NCBI GenBank assembly: GCA_021018815.1
Contig: JAITYX010000028.1
Coordinates: 5,907,001-5,971,000 of the forward strand
Source: Talinum fruticosum
Taxonomy: Eukaryota; Streptophyta; Magnoliopsida; Caryophyllales; Talinaceae
Length of the DNA stretch: 64,000 nt
Reading direction: 5' to 3'
Positions 33,501 through 45,038 of the stretch are shown here, one piece after another (position 1 is the first letter of the stretch; each line of letters starts with the position of its first letter). Made by a program: the position numbers and the translations under genes. The notes under the pieces were generated by a model. That model was not told where the DNA came from, searched no databases, and saw nothing but the letters and a program-made list of their open reading frames with translations.

Positions 33501-34470
33501 AATAGGAAATGGTTGTGATTTATTGGTTATTTATAGAGGAGGGTTGCACTTTGAGCGAGGTGAAAAAGAAAATAATGAAAGATAAAAAAAGCATAAAACA
33601 AAGAAACCAATAAATTACACCGAGCGAGGTAGAATAGTTAAGCGATTCCATCCTAAACCACAATAAGAAAAGCGATTAAAATTAAAATTAAATAAAATTT
33701 AAATAACAAACTCCGGAATGGTGGAAATATGTATTTAGGTTGACCCACCTACAAAGCTTGGATCATAAGACTTTAGCAGAGTAATAGTAGGGCAAGGAGG
33801 AAAGAGAGGCTCTTTTGTGGTGTTTTAGAACAGAATTTTTTAGTGTGAGAGTAAGGGAGAGTAAAAGGAAAAGTGAGGCAGAAAATTCAGCAGCTTGGGA
33901 GCAGAGAAATGCAGCTGAATACCGTGTAAAATTGGGGGAGGCCCTCTGTTTATAAAAATTTTAAGGTTCACAAAAACCTTAAAAGCACCTCGCTAGCTGC
34001 CGGTTAAGAGATAAACCAGTCTCGAAATTACCGAAAATGGATAAAGAAAGATCCGAAAAATTAAACCAGCTTAAAACAACACCGTTCATATAGTCCTACG
34101 GGCCGACATCCGACAATTCACCTCATTTAGTGGTCTAGGAAAGCGTGACGAGCATGGACGCTAAAAAGGACAAAACACTACATTTTATGCAGGCTTGTGG
34201 TGCGGCCCTAGTTCGAAGCCCCGCTTAGGTGTCTAAACCTAGTTTGGGCTACTCAAGAAATTGATTTGCGGGCTAACCCAACCCAACGAAAATCGTTGGG
34301 CTATTTTATGGTGTTGGTTTGCTTTTTGTTGGCTAAACAGTGCTTTTGCCACTATATATTAGTTTGATCTTAACCATAGCATACAAATAAGAACGGATGT
34401 TCATCACTAGGGTAACATAAATAAATAAAAAAATATATAGATGAGGACAACATGTTATAATGTGTCTACA
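33501..34470 (-). repeat. Tat-like LTR fragment, minus strand
   Basis: Minus-strand start at 34470 (TGTAGACACATTATAACATG). It shares with the LTRs at 36383-37583, 38535 and 52598 the block ending GTAGGTGGGTCAACC (plus 33737-33757 read in reverse). It also shares the stretch with TTATTGTGGTTTAGGATGGAATCGC (about 33640-33665 reversed). No clear PBS separates it from gag, so the LTR end and leader were deleted. The exact LTR end is uncertain. Confidence 0.65.
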
Positions 34471-34614
34471 TGTACTCATTGGCTTTTTGTGGGCTAAACT
34501 GGCTTTTATCGATCTCGACCCGAACTTGAAAAATGAGACTAGGTTTTCATCACCGGGAAAATATAAATAAATAAAATAAATAAATAGATAAGCATGACAT
34601 GTTTTAGGTGTTTA
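34471..34614 (-). repeat. Short duplicate of the Tat-like LTR start
   Basis: The minus strand begins at 34614 with TAAACACCTAAAACATGTCATG, a mutated TGTAGACACCTAAAACATG. It repeats about 144 bp of the LTR start also present at 34294-34470, for example the shared GGCTTTTTGTGGGCTAAAC versus GCTTTTTGTTGGCTAAAC. Confidence 0.65.
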
Positions 34615-34913
34615 GATCGCCCTACAAATAGGCACATCAAATAGACTTTTTTTATTCCAACTCTTAAACCCTTTACTTGAAAAAGAAACCCTCAACCATG
34701 ACCCGAACCTTTGTTCTTAAACAAATAAAAACAAGAATAGAATGCACGTCATTTGAAATACTATATTCTAACCAACTAGCATACTCTTTAAACCATGGTT
34801 CATTAAACTAACACATGATTCCATATTTGTCAATTTAAGGAAATGTGTGACCACCGGGTTGACAGGGACTTTTGAATATATGCTCTTCTTACCACATCAC
34901 GATCATTTGGATT
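34615..34913. other. Unassigned intergenic stretch
   Basis: AT-rich sequence between oppositely oriented Tat-like LTR pieces. I see no ORF, repeat or element end in it. Confidence 0.5.
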
Positions 34914-35920
34914 TGTAGAAACCTAAAACATATCATCCTTATTTTTTTATTTATTTTCATTAGCCTCGATGATAAAAACCCAATCTCATTTGTATGCTCA
35001 AGTCAAGATCGAAATAAAGTAGAGTGGTAAAACCCATTTCAGCCCATAAAAAGCTAACTATCGTAAAAACATAGCCTAAAAGTGTGTCCTTGGGTAAAAC
35101 CAACCATAATTCAATATCTCAGTCATTGTAAATAGGTTTGGGCTTCCAAGCCTAGCTCCGAGCCAGCGCCAGCCTCCTAGCCGGCAAAAATGCAACGTTT
35201 TAACTCTTTTTAGCATCCAAGAATGGCATGCTTCCCCATACCATAGAGCGTGGTGGTTTAGGTCCTGTTCAAGCACTTATGTCCCTCCGAACAATGTCGT
35301 TTTGACCAGTTCGGCTTTCCAAATTTTTCTTTATCTATTTCTAGAAATTTAGACCTTTATTATCCTTTTAAAACATGCGGTTGGGGGATCGGTTTAGGGT
35401 TTCCTAAAGCCTAAAGTTTTCTATAAATAGAGTGTTCCGTCCTCATTTCATACACCAATTCAACTGTATATTTTGCCTTTAGGCTGGTGAATTCTTTCCC
35501 TCACTCTTCTATTTACTCTACATTACTTACACTCCCAAATTCCTTTTCTAAAACCTAATAAAAAGCCTTCAATTTAGCCACTTTTGGTCATTACCGACCT
35601 ACCGTTACTCTGCCAAAATTCATTCTAGATCCGAGCCTAATAGGTTGGTCAAGTTGAGGACACACCTCCATCTATTCGGAGTGTTTTTCCACATTACTTA
35701 GATTCAGCTTTTGTTCCTTTTGTATTGTACTTTTCAAGATGTATTTTTATTTAGTATGTTGAATGTCATTTATTTATTTATTGTTTTCCTTCATTTGCTT
35801 TCTTTATGTCCTTCATTTATTTCTTTACATCATATTCTAAATGCCTTTGTTTCCGTATTATCATGTTGAATATTTGTGTTTTTTAACGCTATTTTGATTG
35901 ACCTATTTAATTATTTTAGG
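34914..35920 (+). repeat. Tat-like LTR fragment, plus strand
   Basis: It begins TGTAGAAACCTAAAACATATC and follows the Tat LTR pattern: ATGATAAAAACCCAATCTC, AGTAGAGTGG, a TATAAATAGAG box near 35413, the TTAGGCTGGTGAATTC and CCAAATTCC blocks, and a T-rich 3' part. No PBS follows it. At about 35920-35930 it meets an inverted Tat leader fragment. Confidence 0.65.
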
Positions 35921-35929
35921 TGCCAAGGT

Positions 35930-36382
35930 CAGTCCCCATAGGGAGGATCGAGTTTCTCTACGAACGTCGGCTTCATGCGAGGTGTGCTTATTAAGATAAT
36001 GATAAGGCTTCGAAAGAGATTTTTAAGAAGGATTGATTGGCGATTTTAAAAGAACGTTTTATTTTCATAATTAGTGTTAGAATTCCTAGGATGCTTTTCT
36101 AAACAGAGAGATTAAACAGGAAAAATGTTGCCACAATGCCCTACCGAACTAGGCAATTGTAATAACCTAGGCCAAGAGTTGAATCCAATGAACAACCTGG
36201 AAGCCGAGATCGGCTCACCATGATTATTGACCAGTAATAGCCATCTAGTTGGGACTACAGTGGCCGTCCCGGTCGACGGCTCCAACCGTCGACCATTGTC
36301 CCTTTTTACTAAGATTTGTTTTAAAAAAATGAGACGCATACTAAGAATTAAAGAGGTTAAAATGGTGGAGTTGCCAGTCAAT
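35930..36382 (-). repeat. Tat-like leader with PBS, minus strand
   Basis: Downstream (on the minus strand) of the LTR 36383-37583. The PBS reads TGGCAACTCCACC at about 36377-36364, close to the TGGCGACTCC-type PBS at 55236. Further left it matches the T2 leader, for example the stretch reading GCCAATCAATCCTTCTTAAA versus GCCAATAAATTCCTTCTTAAA at 55578. Plus-strand ORFs here are antisense artefacts. Confidence 0.65.
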
Positions 36383-37583
36383 TTAGAAATGAAAACTAAC
36401 AAAATAAAATAGCACTCTTCAAATTATGATTTACTAGAGGGACAACAATAAGTGACAAAACTTAAGATTTAGAAAAAGTTTTTAAAAAGGACTCCATCGA
36501 TCTAAAAACCAATGATCTCGGTGTTCGGGAGATGGTACGAAATGAGAAGGCATGCTTCTCATTTTCCCATCAACAAACAACCACTACTAATTGAAAATGT
36601 GAGCCTAAATTATGTGAATAAATATAGGCAATGAACATATAAAATGCAAAAATTAAAAGCAATGAAGGCATGATTAAAAGTGATAAATGAAAATAATAAA
36701 GAAAGCGGTACAAGAAAGTGATAGAAGAAAGAAATAAATAAATTACATCGAGTGTGGGTGGAAAAGTAAAGTGATTACATCTCAAACCACAATACAAAAT
36801 GCGATTAAAAGACCAAAATTAAATAAAACTAAAAGAAAACTTTGAATGGTGGGATAGTGCCCTCAGGTTGGCCCACCTACCCAACTTGAATCTTGATAGG
36901 ACTTAGATAGAGTGACAATGGGGAAAATTAAGGAAAGATGCATATAGAGGCCTCTTTTTTGTAGGTTTAGAATAGGGGATTTGGAAAGGAAGAGTGACTA
37001 ACACTCGAAGAGAAAAGTGAGTGAGAATTTCAACATAAATAGGGTTTTTTTCCAACAAAATTAGTCATTGAATTGGGGGGCTCTATTTATAAAAAGTTTA
37101 GGGTTTAGGAAACCCTAAAATTAGCCCCCACTATCGGTTAACAGATGACCAGACCCGAAATTTCTAAAAATGGATAAAGAAAAATGGGAAAACTAAACCT
37201 ACTAAAATGATGTCATTAAGAGGAGTCCATGGGTCGGCCTCGATCTCCAAATGACCTAATTAGAGGTCCGGGAAAGTGTGTTGCATTTGGACGCTAAAAA
37301 GAAGGAAGCGATATATTTAGTAGGCTTAAGGATGAACGCCGAGTTCAGGGCTAGGCTTGGGATCCCAAACCTAGATTGATCGCATAAATGAATATAGATT
37401 AGATCCAGTCTAATGAAAAGCAAACTAGGTCGTTTTGTGGAGCTAATTGGCTTTTTGTCGCCTAAACTATGTTCTGCCACTCTAATTTAATATGATCTCA
37501 ATGAGACCGAGTTTTCATCAGTGGCTAATAGAAAGAAATGAAATAAATAAAATTATAAGTACGAGACATTTTAGGTGTCTACA
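36383..37583 (-). repeat. Tat-like LTR, minus strand
   Basis: About 1.2 kb. On the minus strand it starts TGTAGACACCTAAAATGTC at 37583 and ends just before the PBS near 36377. It shares the GGTGGGCCAACCTGAGG block (36862-36878 reversed) with 33737-33757 and the T2 LTR. It is flanked by a PPT-like tract on its upstream side and a PBS on its downstream side. It therefore looks like the middle LTR of a recombined tandem of two copies. Confidence 0.7.
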
Positions 37584-37597
37584 GCTAGCCCCCACTT
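37584..37597 (-). other. Polypurine tract, Tat-like element on minus strand
   Basis: The minus strand reads AAGTGGGGGCTAGC immediately before the LTR start at 37583, as expected for a PPT at the internal/3' LTR border. Confidence 0.65.
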
Positions 37598-38200
37598 CGA
37601 TCAAGTCTAAGAAATGAAGATCAAAGTAGACACTAAAGGTTACTTATTTGCTTGGTTAACGTCGCCTCAAATGTGAATAAAATTTTGTAATGACTAAGGT
37701 ATTTGCAGTTGGTCGTCTTATGACCTCAACTCCAATAAAGGGTCCGGACTTAACCTCGCTACATGAAGTCCGAAATCGGCTATGAAATCCTAAGTGTGGC
37801 TTGATCAAAGATCTTAATCTTTGTTGTATGCGTAAGCTTATTCACTTCTTTATTCTAAAGCTTGGCTAAACATCTTTGTTGTACTAACATTTTGTCAATA
37901 AATAATCAAATGTACGAAGGTCCAAGTATTTACCTTGTTGATTCCGTTAAAAATAAACATAAAAACAAACTAATGAAGACAAAATTGAAGGGCCCCACAT
38001 TATCACTTGCTAGCTTGGATGATCAGATAGTTGACCATGCTTGTGGTGGCTACCTTCGCCCCTAGGTCACATGTCTTACCGTAGCTTGGCTTGCTGAACC
38101 GGCGCCACTGGCTTTTGAAAAATCCGGTTGGGGAGTGTGTGTTAGGCCAATCCAAATTTAGCTTGCCTTTTCTCTTTATTTTTGAACTCTTACTTGTTTG
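37598..38200. other. 3' internal region of a minus-strand Tat-like element
   Basis: The stretch lies between a PPT-LTR border on its left and another Tat LTR on its right. No pol motif is readable in either strand. The ORF 37862-38065 shows no recognisable similarity. Confidence 0.45.
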
Positions 38201-38211
38201 CCTATAAAAGT
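38201..38211 (+). promoter_or_regulatory. TATA box ahead of an antisense ORF
   Basis: CCTATAAAAGT is followed 40-80 bases later by a pyrimidine-rich patch (TTCCCTTTCTCTTTCTTACTC region, 38252-38272) and an ATG at 38332. This is a typical spacing for a plant core promoter. Activity is inferred only. Confidence 0.45.
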
Positions 38212-38331
38212 GAAGAGACTTGGATTCTTTATTGGATTATATCCTTATCTTCCCTTTCTCTTTCTTACTCTTGGTTTTCTTCACTTTTTTTTTTTTAATC
38301 AAAATACTAGTGTGGTGTTCTTTATTTAACA

Positions 38332-38534
38332 ATGCCTCGGAGACGTTCTCGTCTCGAAAAGATGGACAAGGATCAAAGGCTTCAATCAAGATTCATTCGT
38401 GGAGAGAGATTAGTTTCCTAACCAAAAACAGAACTCGAGCGACCTCTTAATGAAGGCCGACAACCGTGTCTCCTCATTGGCGATTTCCGCTACCATAATT
38501 ACCTCATTCCGAATTTCTCTTTTCGAATTGTAGT
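38332..38534 (+). pseudogene. Truncated ORF, antisense to the flanking Tat-like element
   Basis: An ATG after a TATA box and pyrimidine patch gives MPRRRSRLEKMDKDQRLQS, then RFIRGERLVS and a TAA. After that TAA the same frame stays open as PKTELERPLNEGRQPC, LLIGDFRYHNYLIPNFSFRI up to the LTR that starts at 38535. The N-terminus is highly basic and codon-like composition persists across the single stop, so this looks like a decayed real coding start rather than chance. I do not recognise the protein. Its place, antisense and next to the PPT and 3' LTR of a minus-strand Tat-like copy, fits the extra antisense ORFs known from Tat-lineage elements. A captured host exon is an alternative. Confidence 0.42.
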
Positions 38535-39442
38535 TGTAGACACCTAAAACGTGTTATACTTATCTTTTTATTCATTTTTGTTAGCCTGGTGATGAAATCC
38601 TAGTCTCTTTTGCCAGCTCAGGTCAAGAGCAGATTAAAATAGTGTGGTGGAAACCGGTTTAGCCTACAAAACCCAACCAAGCACCACAAAACAGTCCAAA
38701 CCATTTTTCTGGGGTTGCACCAACCTCCAAATCAATGCCTTGGTTGACCCAAACCAGGTTTGGACTCACAAGCTCTGGCGCCTAATCGGTGCTAGATCAC
38801 CAAGCTACTTAAAACATAACATTTTGCCTTCTTGCGATGACTCGAACCTAACACGCTTTTCGAGATGACTATACGACATTATTTTGGGTCCTCTAAGTTG
38901 TATCATTTTGATTGGTTTGGCTTCCTGGTTTCTTTATCCATTTCCGACATTTACGGACCCTATTCTATATATTAAGCAACTAATGAAGGACATTTTTACG
39001 ATTTCTTAATTCCTAAAATTTCAATGAATAGGGGTCTTCCCACTCAGTCATTTGAAACCAGTTGTAGCCCTTTTTTCTTGCTTAGGCGACTAAAACTCTC
39101 TCCTACACTATCTTATCTCTACTCTCACTCATGTCCACTCAAACCGCTTCGAACCCTCAAAACGGGCCTCATATCGCCACTTTTTTTGAACAATTGTCCT
39201 CGCTGCTACTCCATTTAAATATAATCCCGATTCAAGTCAAGTAGATGGGTTAACCAAAAGGCGCGTTTCACCATATTGAAGTTTGTTATTTATAGTTTTA
39301 TTTAATTTTCATATTCATCACTTTTCGTATTGTGGATTGAAGTTGTATCGCTTTATTTTTCCACCTTCTTTATTACTTTGTTTATCACTTTCATGTACCG
39401 CTTTTAAGCATGATTTGACTGTTTTTATGCCTAAAAATGACT
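38535..39442 (+). repeat. T1 5' LTR
   Basis: It starts TGTAGACACCTAAAACGTG and aligns with 52598 onward and with the minus-strand LTRs, including the block near 39280-39410 (ATATTCATCACTTTTCGTATTGTGG). It is shorter (about 0.9 kb) than the 1.15-1.2 kb of the others, so an internal deletion is likely. The 3' border is set by the degraded PBS near 39443. Confidence 0.7.
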
Positions 39443-40129
39443 CGGTGAATCCTCTTTTCAGCTTTTTATTATGAAAAATGCATCTTCACTTTTTAAAAAA
39501 ATAAGAAAAAATTGGACAACAAACTTACAGCCTTAAGCCATATGACCAAGACTACCTTGGCAGTCTAGGCCGAATTGTGGGCATAGAGAAGTAGCCCCGA
39601 TGGGCCAGCACCGCCCTGGACTTCCTCCCGAACTTAGTGTCTACGTAAGCAACTTCGTTGCCTGGTCCAGACTACTTTGCGACAATTTGTTTTTCCTTTT
39701 GTTTATGTTTCCCTTACTATGGTTTTCTTGAGCCTTAATTTAGTTCCGAGTTAAAAATCTTTAGCGATTGCCAGGTGTTAGAAGAGAAGTACTCGAGAAG
39801 TTCATCACCAACGTGGATGAAGAAGGATCTAAGCACATCACTTGAATTGATATTGAAGAAAGCCAAGAGTTCACTATCATCCTAGGAGAAAAGTCCGGTC
39901 TAGAGTCTAGGGCTAGGGCTAGTTCGTCTTTTTTAATTCTTTTAGTTCATCTTATTTCAATTTTGTTCTTCCATATCGGACCAATTCCGATGTACTTGTT
40001 TCTTTATTCAATAAAATGAATCTTTCCACTTATTCCTTGCATCTTCCTATTTTTTATTATTTTGCCTCTAATAATGAACAAGAAATCCCTAAAGAATTAA
40101 TAAAAGTTGTGGAAGATCTCGCTATCTAA
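39443..40129 (+). other. T1 leader and pre-RT region
   Basis: The start (GGTGAATCCTCTTTTCAG) corresponds to the PBS position in T2 (TGGCGACTCCTCTTTTCTG). The following 300 bases match the T2 leader (CATATGACCAAGACTACCT versus CATGTGACTAGAATTACCT). From about 39780 come glutamate-rich frame fragments and an AT-rich stretch directly before RT. Gag and protease are absent, presumably deleted. Confidence 0.6.
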
Positions 40130-40149
40130 AAAAAAGGTTATCGAAGATC

Positions 40150-41350
40150 ATGAGGAATCACTCACCTATCCTTGATGAGACTATCATTGTTAACCTAGGG
40201 ACTCCCGAGCAGCCTTTGGAGGGTAAGATTGGGAAATCTCCTAGTCTAGAAGAGCTGAAATACTTTGCTTCACTCCTAAAAGAATTCATAGATGTGTTCG
40301 CTTGGTCTTACAAGGATATGCCGAGGATAGACCCGAGTATAGCGAAATACAAATTTCTACTTTATGAAGATGATAAGCGAATCAAATAGAAGCTTCGATG
40401 GATGAAACCCGAATAGCTCGAAAATGAAGGAAGAAGTCCAGACGTAGTTAGATGTCGGGTTTATCAAAGTAGTGCATTAACATCAGTGGATAGCGAACGT
40501 TATACCGGCTCCAAAGAAGGATGGAAGGGTTCATATGTGTGTCCACTTCAAGGATTTGAATAAGGCCAGCCCCAAGGATGACTTCTTTTGACCCCGGATA
40601 GACGTTATGGTTGTCAACACAGAAGGCTATGTCTTACTCGCTTTATGGATGGATATGCCAGCTATAACACAAATTAAAATGGTAGAGGAAGACATGGAGA
40701 AGACTACCTTCATCGCTTAATACGGGATATACTCGTGATGTAGTGATGTCGTTTGGGTTAAAAATGATGGGGCCACATATTAGACAACAATAATCACTTT
40801 GTTGCATAACATGATTCACAAGGAAGTAGAGGACTATGTCGACGATATGATCATCAAGTCCAAATTTAGAGTCGGGCACTTAACTTGCACTAGGAAGTTC
40901 TTCGAGAGATTCTCGAAAGTATAACATGTGCCTTAACCCTAAAAAATGCACCTTTAGGGTGACATCAAGCAAGTTATTAGTTTATGTAGTTAGTTTATGA
41001 TGAATCGAAGTTGATCCATCCAATATCAAAGCAATTTAGGAGATGCTGCCACCAAATATCGAGAAGGAGGTGTGAGGGTCTCTAGAACGTCTTCGCAAAC
41101 CGACTATGGTATGCAAACCGATCTTTAAGAAGCTAAAAATGGGGCAAAAGCTATTTAGGATAAGGAGTGCCAAGCAGCGTCCGTAAAGTAAAAAGTACTT
41201 ATCCAATCCACCAGCTTTAATTACACCACAACCCCGAAAACCATTTGCTATTGTATCTCACCACTACGTAAACCGCAACGGTAGTAATGCTAACCCAATA
41301 GGATGAGAAAGAAAAACACATAGCGTACTATATAAGCAAGAAATTCTTAG
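40150..41350 (+). pseudogene. T1 reverse transcriptase and RNase H remnant
   Basis: Tat-type RT copies element RNA. From 40150 the sequence reads IIVNLGTPEQP, then a KIGKSPSLEELKYF segment, DVFAWSYKDMPRIDPSI (about 40297-40345), an IK-stop-KLRWMKPE stretch, PAPKKDGRVHMCVHFKDLNKA-like sequence in another frame (about 40505-40565) and DMEKTTFIA. The catalytic YVDDMIIKSK is intact at 40835-40864. After it come SRKFFERFSK-like, FRVTSSKLL-like and VRGSLERL-like pieces. RNase H follows (about 41200-41350, with ITTVVMLTQ, KHIAYYISKKFLDY-type pieces). Many frame changes and stops. Lineage assignment is from family motifs; activity is lost. Confidence 0.82.
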
Positions 41351-42000
41351 ATTACAACATTTGGTATATTCCCACGGAGAAAACATCCTTAGCTTTAGTT
41401 TAGGCTACGAAGAAGCTTCAACACTACATGCTAACCTATTTAGTACAAGTATGAGGCTAATAGATCCAATCCAATACGTTCTTGAACAACTTTCTGTCAA
41501 GAACAAGAATTGGAGCACAAATATGTCCCACAAAAGCCAATTAAAGAGACAATTGTTTGAATTGTTGGAAGAACTACAAACGTAAGAAGTACGACTAGAG
41601 GAATTCAACTTTCGCGCGAAGAAATACTAAAAGTAGAAGTCGACTTTAGGGTAGGAATTCTATTAGTCTCATCGTAAAGACCACATACTCCTATTTCAGC
41701 TTAAGTTAGACTTCGGTAACTAATAATGATGTAGAGTATGAAGCTTGAATCACAAGTGTTACAAGCTACAATATAAATACGGGTTAAGAACATCACAGCC
41801 TAGGGAGCTTCAAGTCCGATCATTAAGCGGATCATGTAGAAATCAAAGGTATATGGTGATGCTTTGGAAGACTAACAAATGCATTTAAATTAACAATGCG
41901 TTTAGGATATTTCTTATTCTTACCTTCTTAAAGATGATAACCACTTTTCATACACTTTAGCTAAACTAGCGTTAATGATCAATATTCCTAGTGGCATTCA
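41351..42000 (+). pseudogene. T1 second (archaeal-like) RNase H remnant
   Basis: The RNase H-to-aRH connection is readable at 41445-41545 (MRLIDPIQYVLEQ, with KNWSTNMSHKSQ). It is the counterpart of the Tat sMDPIKYIFEK region. Beyond it, in changing frames, are DFRVGILLVSS, HTPIS, a NNDVEYEA-type segment (about 41720-41745), a YGDALED-type segment and DDNHFSYTLAKLALMINIP (about 41932-41990). This order is the extra RNase H that distinguishes the Tat lineage from chromoviruses. It is degraded throughout. Confidence 0.72.
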
Positions 42001-43377
42001 CTCAATGCCTATTTGGATAGAGCGAAGGGATCAACATGTGCACATGTACACTTTGGAAGCATTTAGGATCGACAAAACCAATTGATACTTCGACATTTAC
42101 TAATAACCGAAAAGCCAAGAATACCCATTGGACTCCACTCTTAAAGCCCGGAGAGCAATTCGTATGTTGGATACTCAGCTTTTTTCTATGTAAGGGAAAA
42201 CTATATAACAAAACTAGCATAGGCCTTACCTTACTTTGCGTCAACCAAAGCGAAGCAAAGCATAGAATGGGTGAAGTTCACGGTGGCGAATGTGGACGTC
42301 ACATGAATGGAAGAATGCTGGTTGAAAAGATTTAGAGACTAGGGTATTACTCGGTGGACTATTGGAGCAAATTTCCATGATTTTGTAAAGAGGTGTCATA
42401 AATGTCGAGTAGATGTGAATCTATAGCATCAAGTACCTTATTTCTTGAATATCGTTGCATCACCTTACCTATTCTTAACCCGAAGAATATATATAATCAG
42501 TATAGTGACTCCTAAAAGAACGGGATGTTACAAATTTGTGTCAGTAGCAATCGACTACTTTCTAAAGTGAATAGAACCTAAATCCTACGCCAAGCATCAC
42601 GTCAAAGCACATGGAAAAATTCTTAACCCATAATATGATTTTTCGTTATAGGGTGCCATATGAGTTAAGTGACCACGACAATCACTTGAAGAAAGAAGTA
42701 GAAGATTTATAGATAAGTACAAAATCTAGCACCACAATTCTTCACAAGATCGACCTCAAACAAAAAGAACAGATTGACGTAGCCAATAAGAACATCCATA
42801 AGATCATAAAACAATGGCTATCAGTTATAAGGATAAGCTTAATAAGTTACCCTTTGCCTTATGGGGGTTACAGGACATCAATAGGAACCTCTACGAAAGG
42901 AACTCATTACTCCGTAGTCTATGGCATGGAAGCAATACTTCTAATGATGATTGGTATACTTTTGTTGAGAATAATATTTGAAAGTCAGATCCGTAAGAAA
43001 ACTCGAGTAAGGAATAAAGTAAAAGAGTGCTTTGTCTTCTCTCTCAAGTCGCTAATTCGAAACGCATACAATTCTTCATCATTGGCATTGTGCTCAATCT
43101 CAACGACTAACTTATTTTTTGGTGATTGTGGCACAGAGGTTATCTCCATTCATGTTGACCACTTATCCTTTAATGATAATTTCAACTTTATGATGCAATG
43201 TAGAGGGCACTGCTTGATGATCATGAAGCCATGGACATCTAAGAACAAGGTCAAAAGTGGCAAGAATATCTAGGACTTAGAAGTCAATATTTTTAACCAC
43301 TGTTCCAATGTTTCTAGGGAGAGTTATCATTCCTAAGACTGTTCTCTTAGAGCTATCATATGCTCTAAGGTGTGCTA
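42001..43377 (+). pseudogene. T1 integrase remnant
   Basis: Integrase joins element cDNA to host DNA. Readable pieces are YYSVDYWSKFP-like and CHKCRVD-like zinc-binding sequence (about 42345-42420), and FVSVAIDYFLK-like sequence holding the first catalytic Asp (about 42535-42565). Next come FRYRVPYELSDH (about 42645-42680, second Asp position degraded), VANKNIHKII (about 42780-42810, the expected Glu in the EAANKNIKKI-type motif is lost) and PYGGYRTSIGTSTKGTHYSV, VYGMEAIL (42855-42940). The section after 43000 is poorly conserved. It ends at the SIRE-A LTR. Several stops and frameshifts, and at least two catalytic positions appear substituted. Confidence 0.75.
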
Positions 43378-45036
43378 TGAAGACTCAGGTGTGACTGGCC
43401 TCATTCTTTACATGTTTTGAATTCAAGTCATTTATCTAAATTCAGGATTAACTAAGATGCATATGAAAAGAAGTTCACAAAGTTAAGTCATATGTTATGT
43501 CAAACATCAAACTCAATATGACTTATCAATGATTGAACCCAAGAGTTATGCTATAAAGGAAAACATGTTATAGCCTTAGACTCCCTTCTACTTCAAAATG
43601 TAGAATCCGACTTAATCATTAAACTCGGTATCACCGACCCGCTCGCTTCGCCGCTTGACCCGCTCAGCCGTAATTAGTCATTAAGTGGCCAAAGTTTGTT
43701 TTTATCTTGATCATGTCAATTTTATAATGGAAATCATCGTCAAATGACCTGAAATTAAATGTGTCATTCATTTATTACCCGAATGTATTACACTATTATT
43801 TGCCTAAGAATGTATAATTATAAAATGGCTAAATAATTCATGAGCTCATTCATTTTTAATGTATTTCATAACTATATATGAGTTTTGACATATCCGGAAT
43901 TTGAATATATTCAATATTGCACTTGATGAATTCCATATTAATAGATTAAGGATAATTGGGCTGAAAACTTTTTATTTAGACTAATCCCTAACCTAATTAT
44001 AAACCAAAGTATTTTTAAACTTTGAGAACCATTTTCTATATCGTTTTTTAGATTTTCTAAAGTTAAATATTTTAAAGAAATGCAAAAACAAAGGCTTCAT
44101 AATAAAGTTGAAGCCTCCCGAGAGAGCTAGAAAGCCCGGAATTTGCTAAGAAGTCACTAACAGATATATTTGTTTCTATTCTAGGTAAAATATTATTTTT
44201 GAGCCTACGATCTCTTCTACCCGAAATTCCAGTTTTCTAGAATTGGTAAAGGAGTTTTTGGAAGGTAGGACCTAGTGCAACAACTATTTCATGAAGGTCC
44301 AAAAATGAGTCCCTCGGACTATCCGTTACAATAGTTAGCTAACGTAGTCTCGTAAACTTCAACTGAAAGATGTTAAATACTCAATTGCTACTTCTCCAAG
44401 GAAGACTATTTAAAGAAGCCTTAGCATAATATTTCCACTTGAAAAACACAAGAGAGATAGGTGAACATATCTTTCACATCTCTAGCATACAACTCTTAAT
44501 TCTTAGTCTTATTTTATGAGTTGTACTCTTAGTGAGAAATCTTGTAATCACTTATTTACATCTCAAACACTACTCTTCTTAACAAAGTTAATAAGGGAAC
44601 TTCAAATTTGTTGTTTCGAGTTGATAAGGTAACTTCTACTTGGTTGTCGCAAGTTGATAAGGGAAATTTAACTTGGAAGTACTAGGTCGGATAATTGAAC
44701 TTCCTACCGGGAAAATTATATTAGATTTGTTGAGGAACATGTATAGGTAGTTAAATTCATTGTAATTGTAGATTTAATCAGTGCATTTGAATAAGTGCTT
44801 GGATTGAGCATTGTCCGAGGTTTTATGCCCGGGAGGTTTTCCTCGTAAAATCTCTTTGTGTTATTTTCTCTATCCGACCGAGTCACTTTAGACTCATTCT
44901 AGCTTCAAACTAAGCTCAGCCCTGAACTTTTCTTAAATTTTTCAAAGCTCAATTCATAAGAACTTAAATTTCGCTAAATCTTCCAAACACCCTATTCACA
45001 CCCTAGGGTGATTAGCCTCTCCATGTTAAACATTCA
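43378..45036 (+). repeat. 5' LTR of SIRE-A
   Basis: It starts TGAAGACTCAGG and ends AAACATTCA. It aligns with 48577-51334 minus the Helitron, and more distantly with 29822-31439 and 58835-60415. The TATA position is mutated to CTATTTAAAG near 44405. It provides the empty site for the Helitron: TTTAGACTAATCCC at about 43976-43989. Confidence 0.85.
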
Positions 45037-45038
45037 AT

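Larger units (their letters stand above)
38535..43377 (+). mobile_element. T1: Tat-like Ty3/gypsy element, 3' truncated
   Basis: A 5' LTR (38535 to about 39442) leads into a leader and then, without recognisable gag or protease, into RT, RNase H, a second RNase H and integrase on the plus strand. It ends at SIRE-A (43378) with no 3' LTR of its own in the window. The dual RNase H order and the YVDDMI RT motif place it in the Tat lineage (Ogre/Retand-like). Confidence 0.8.
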
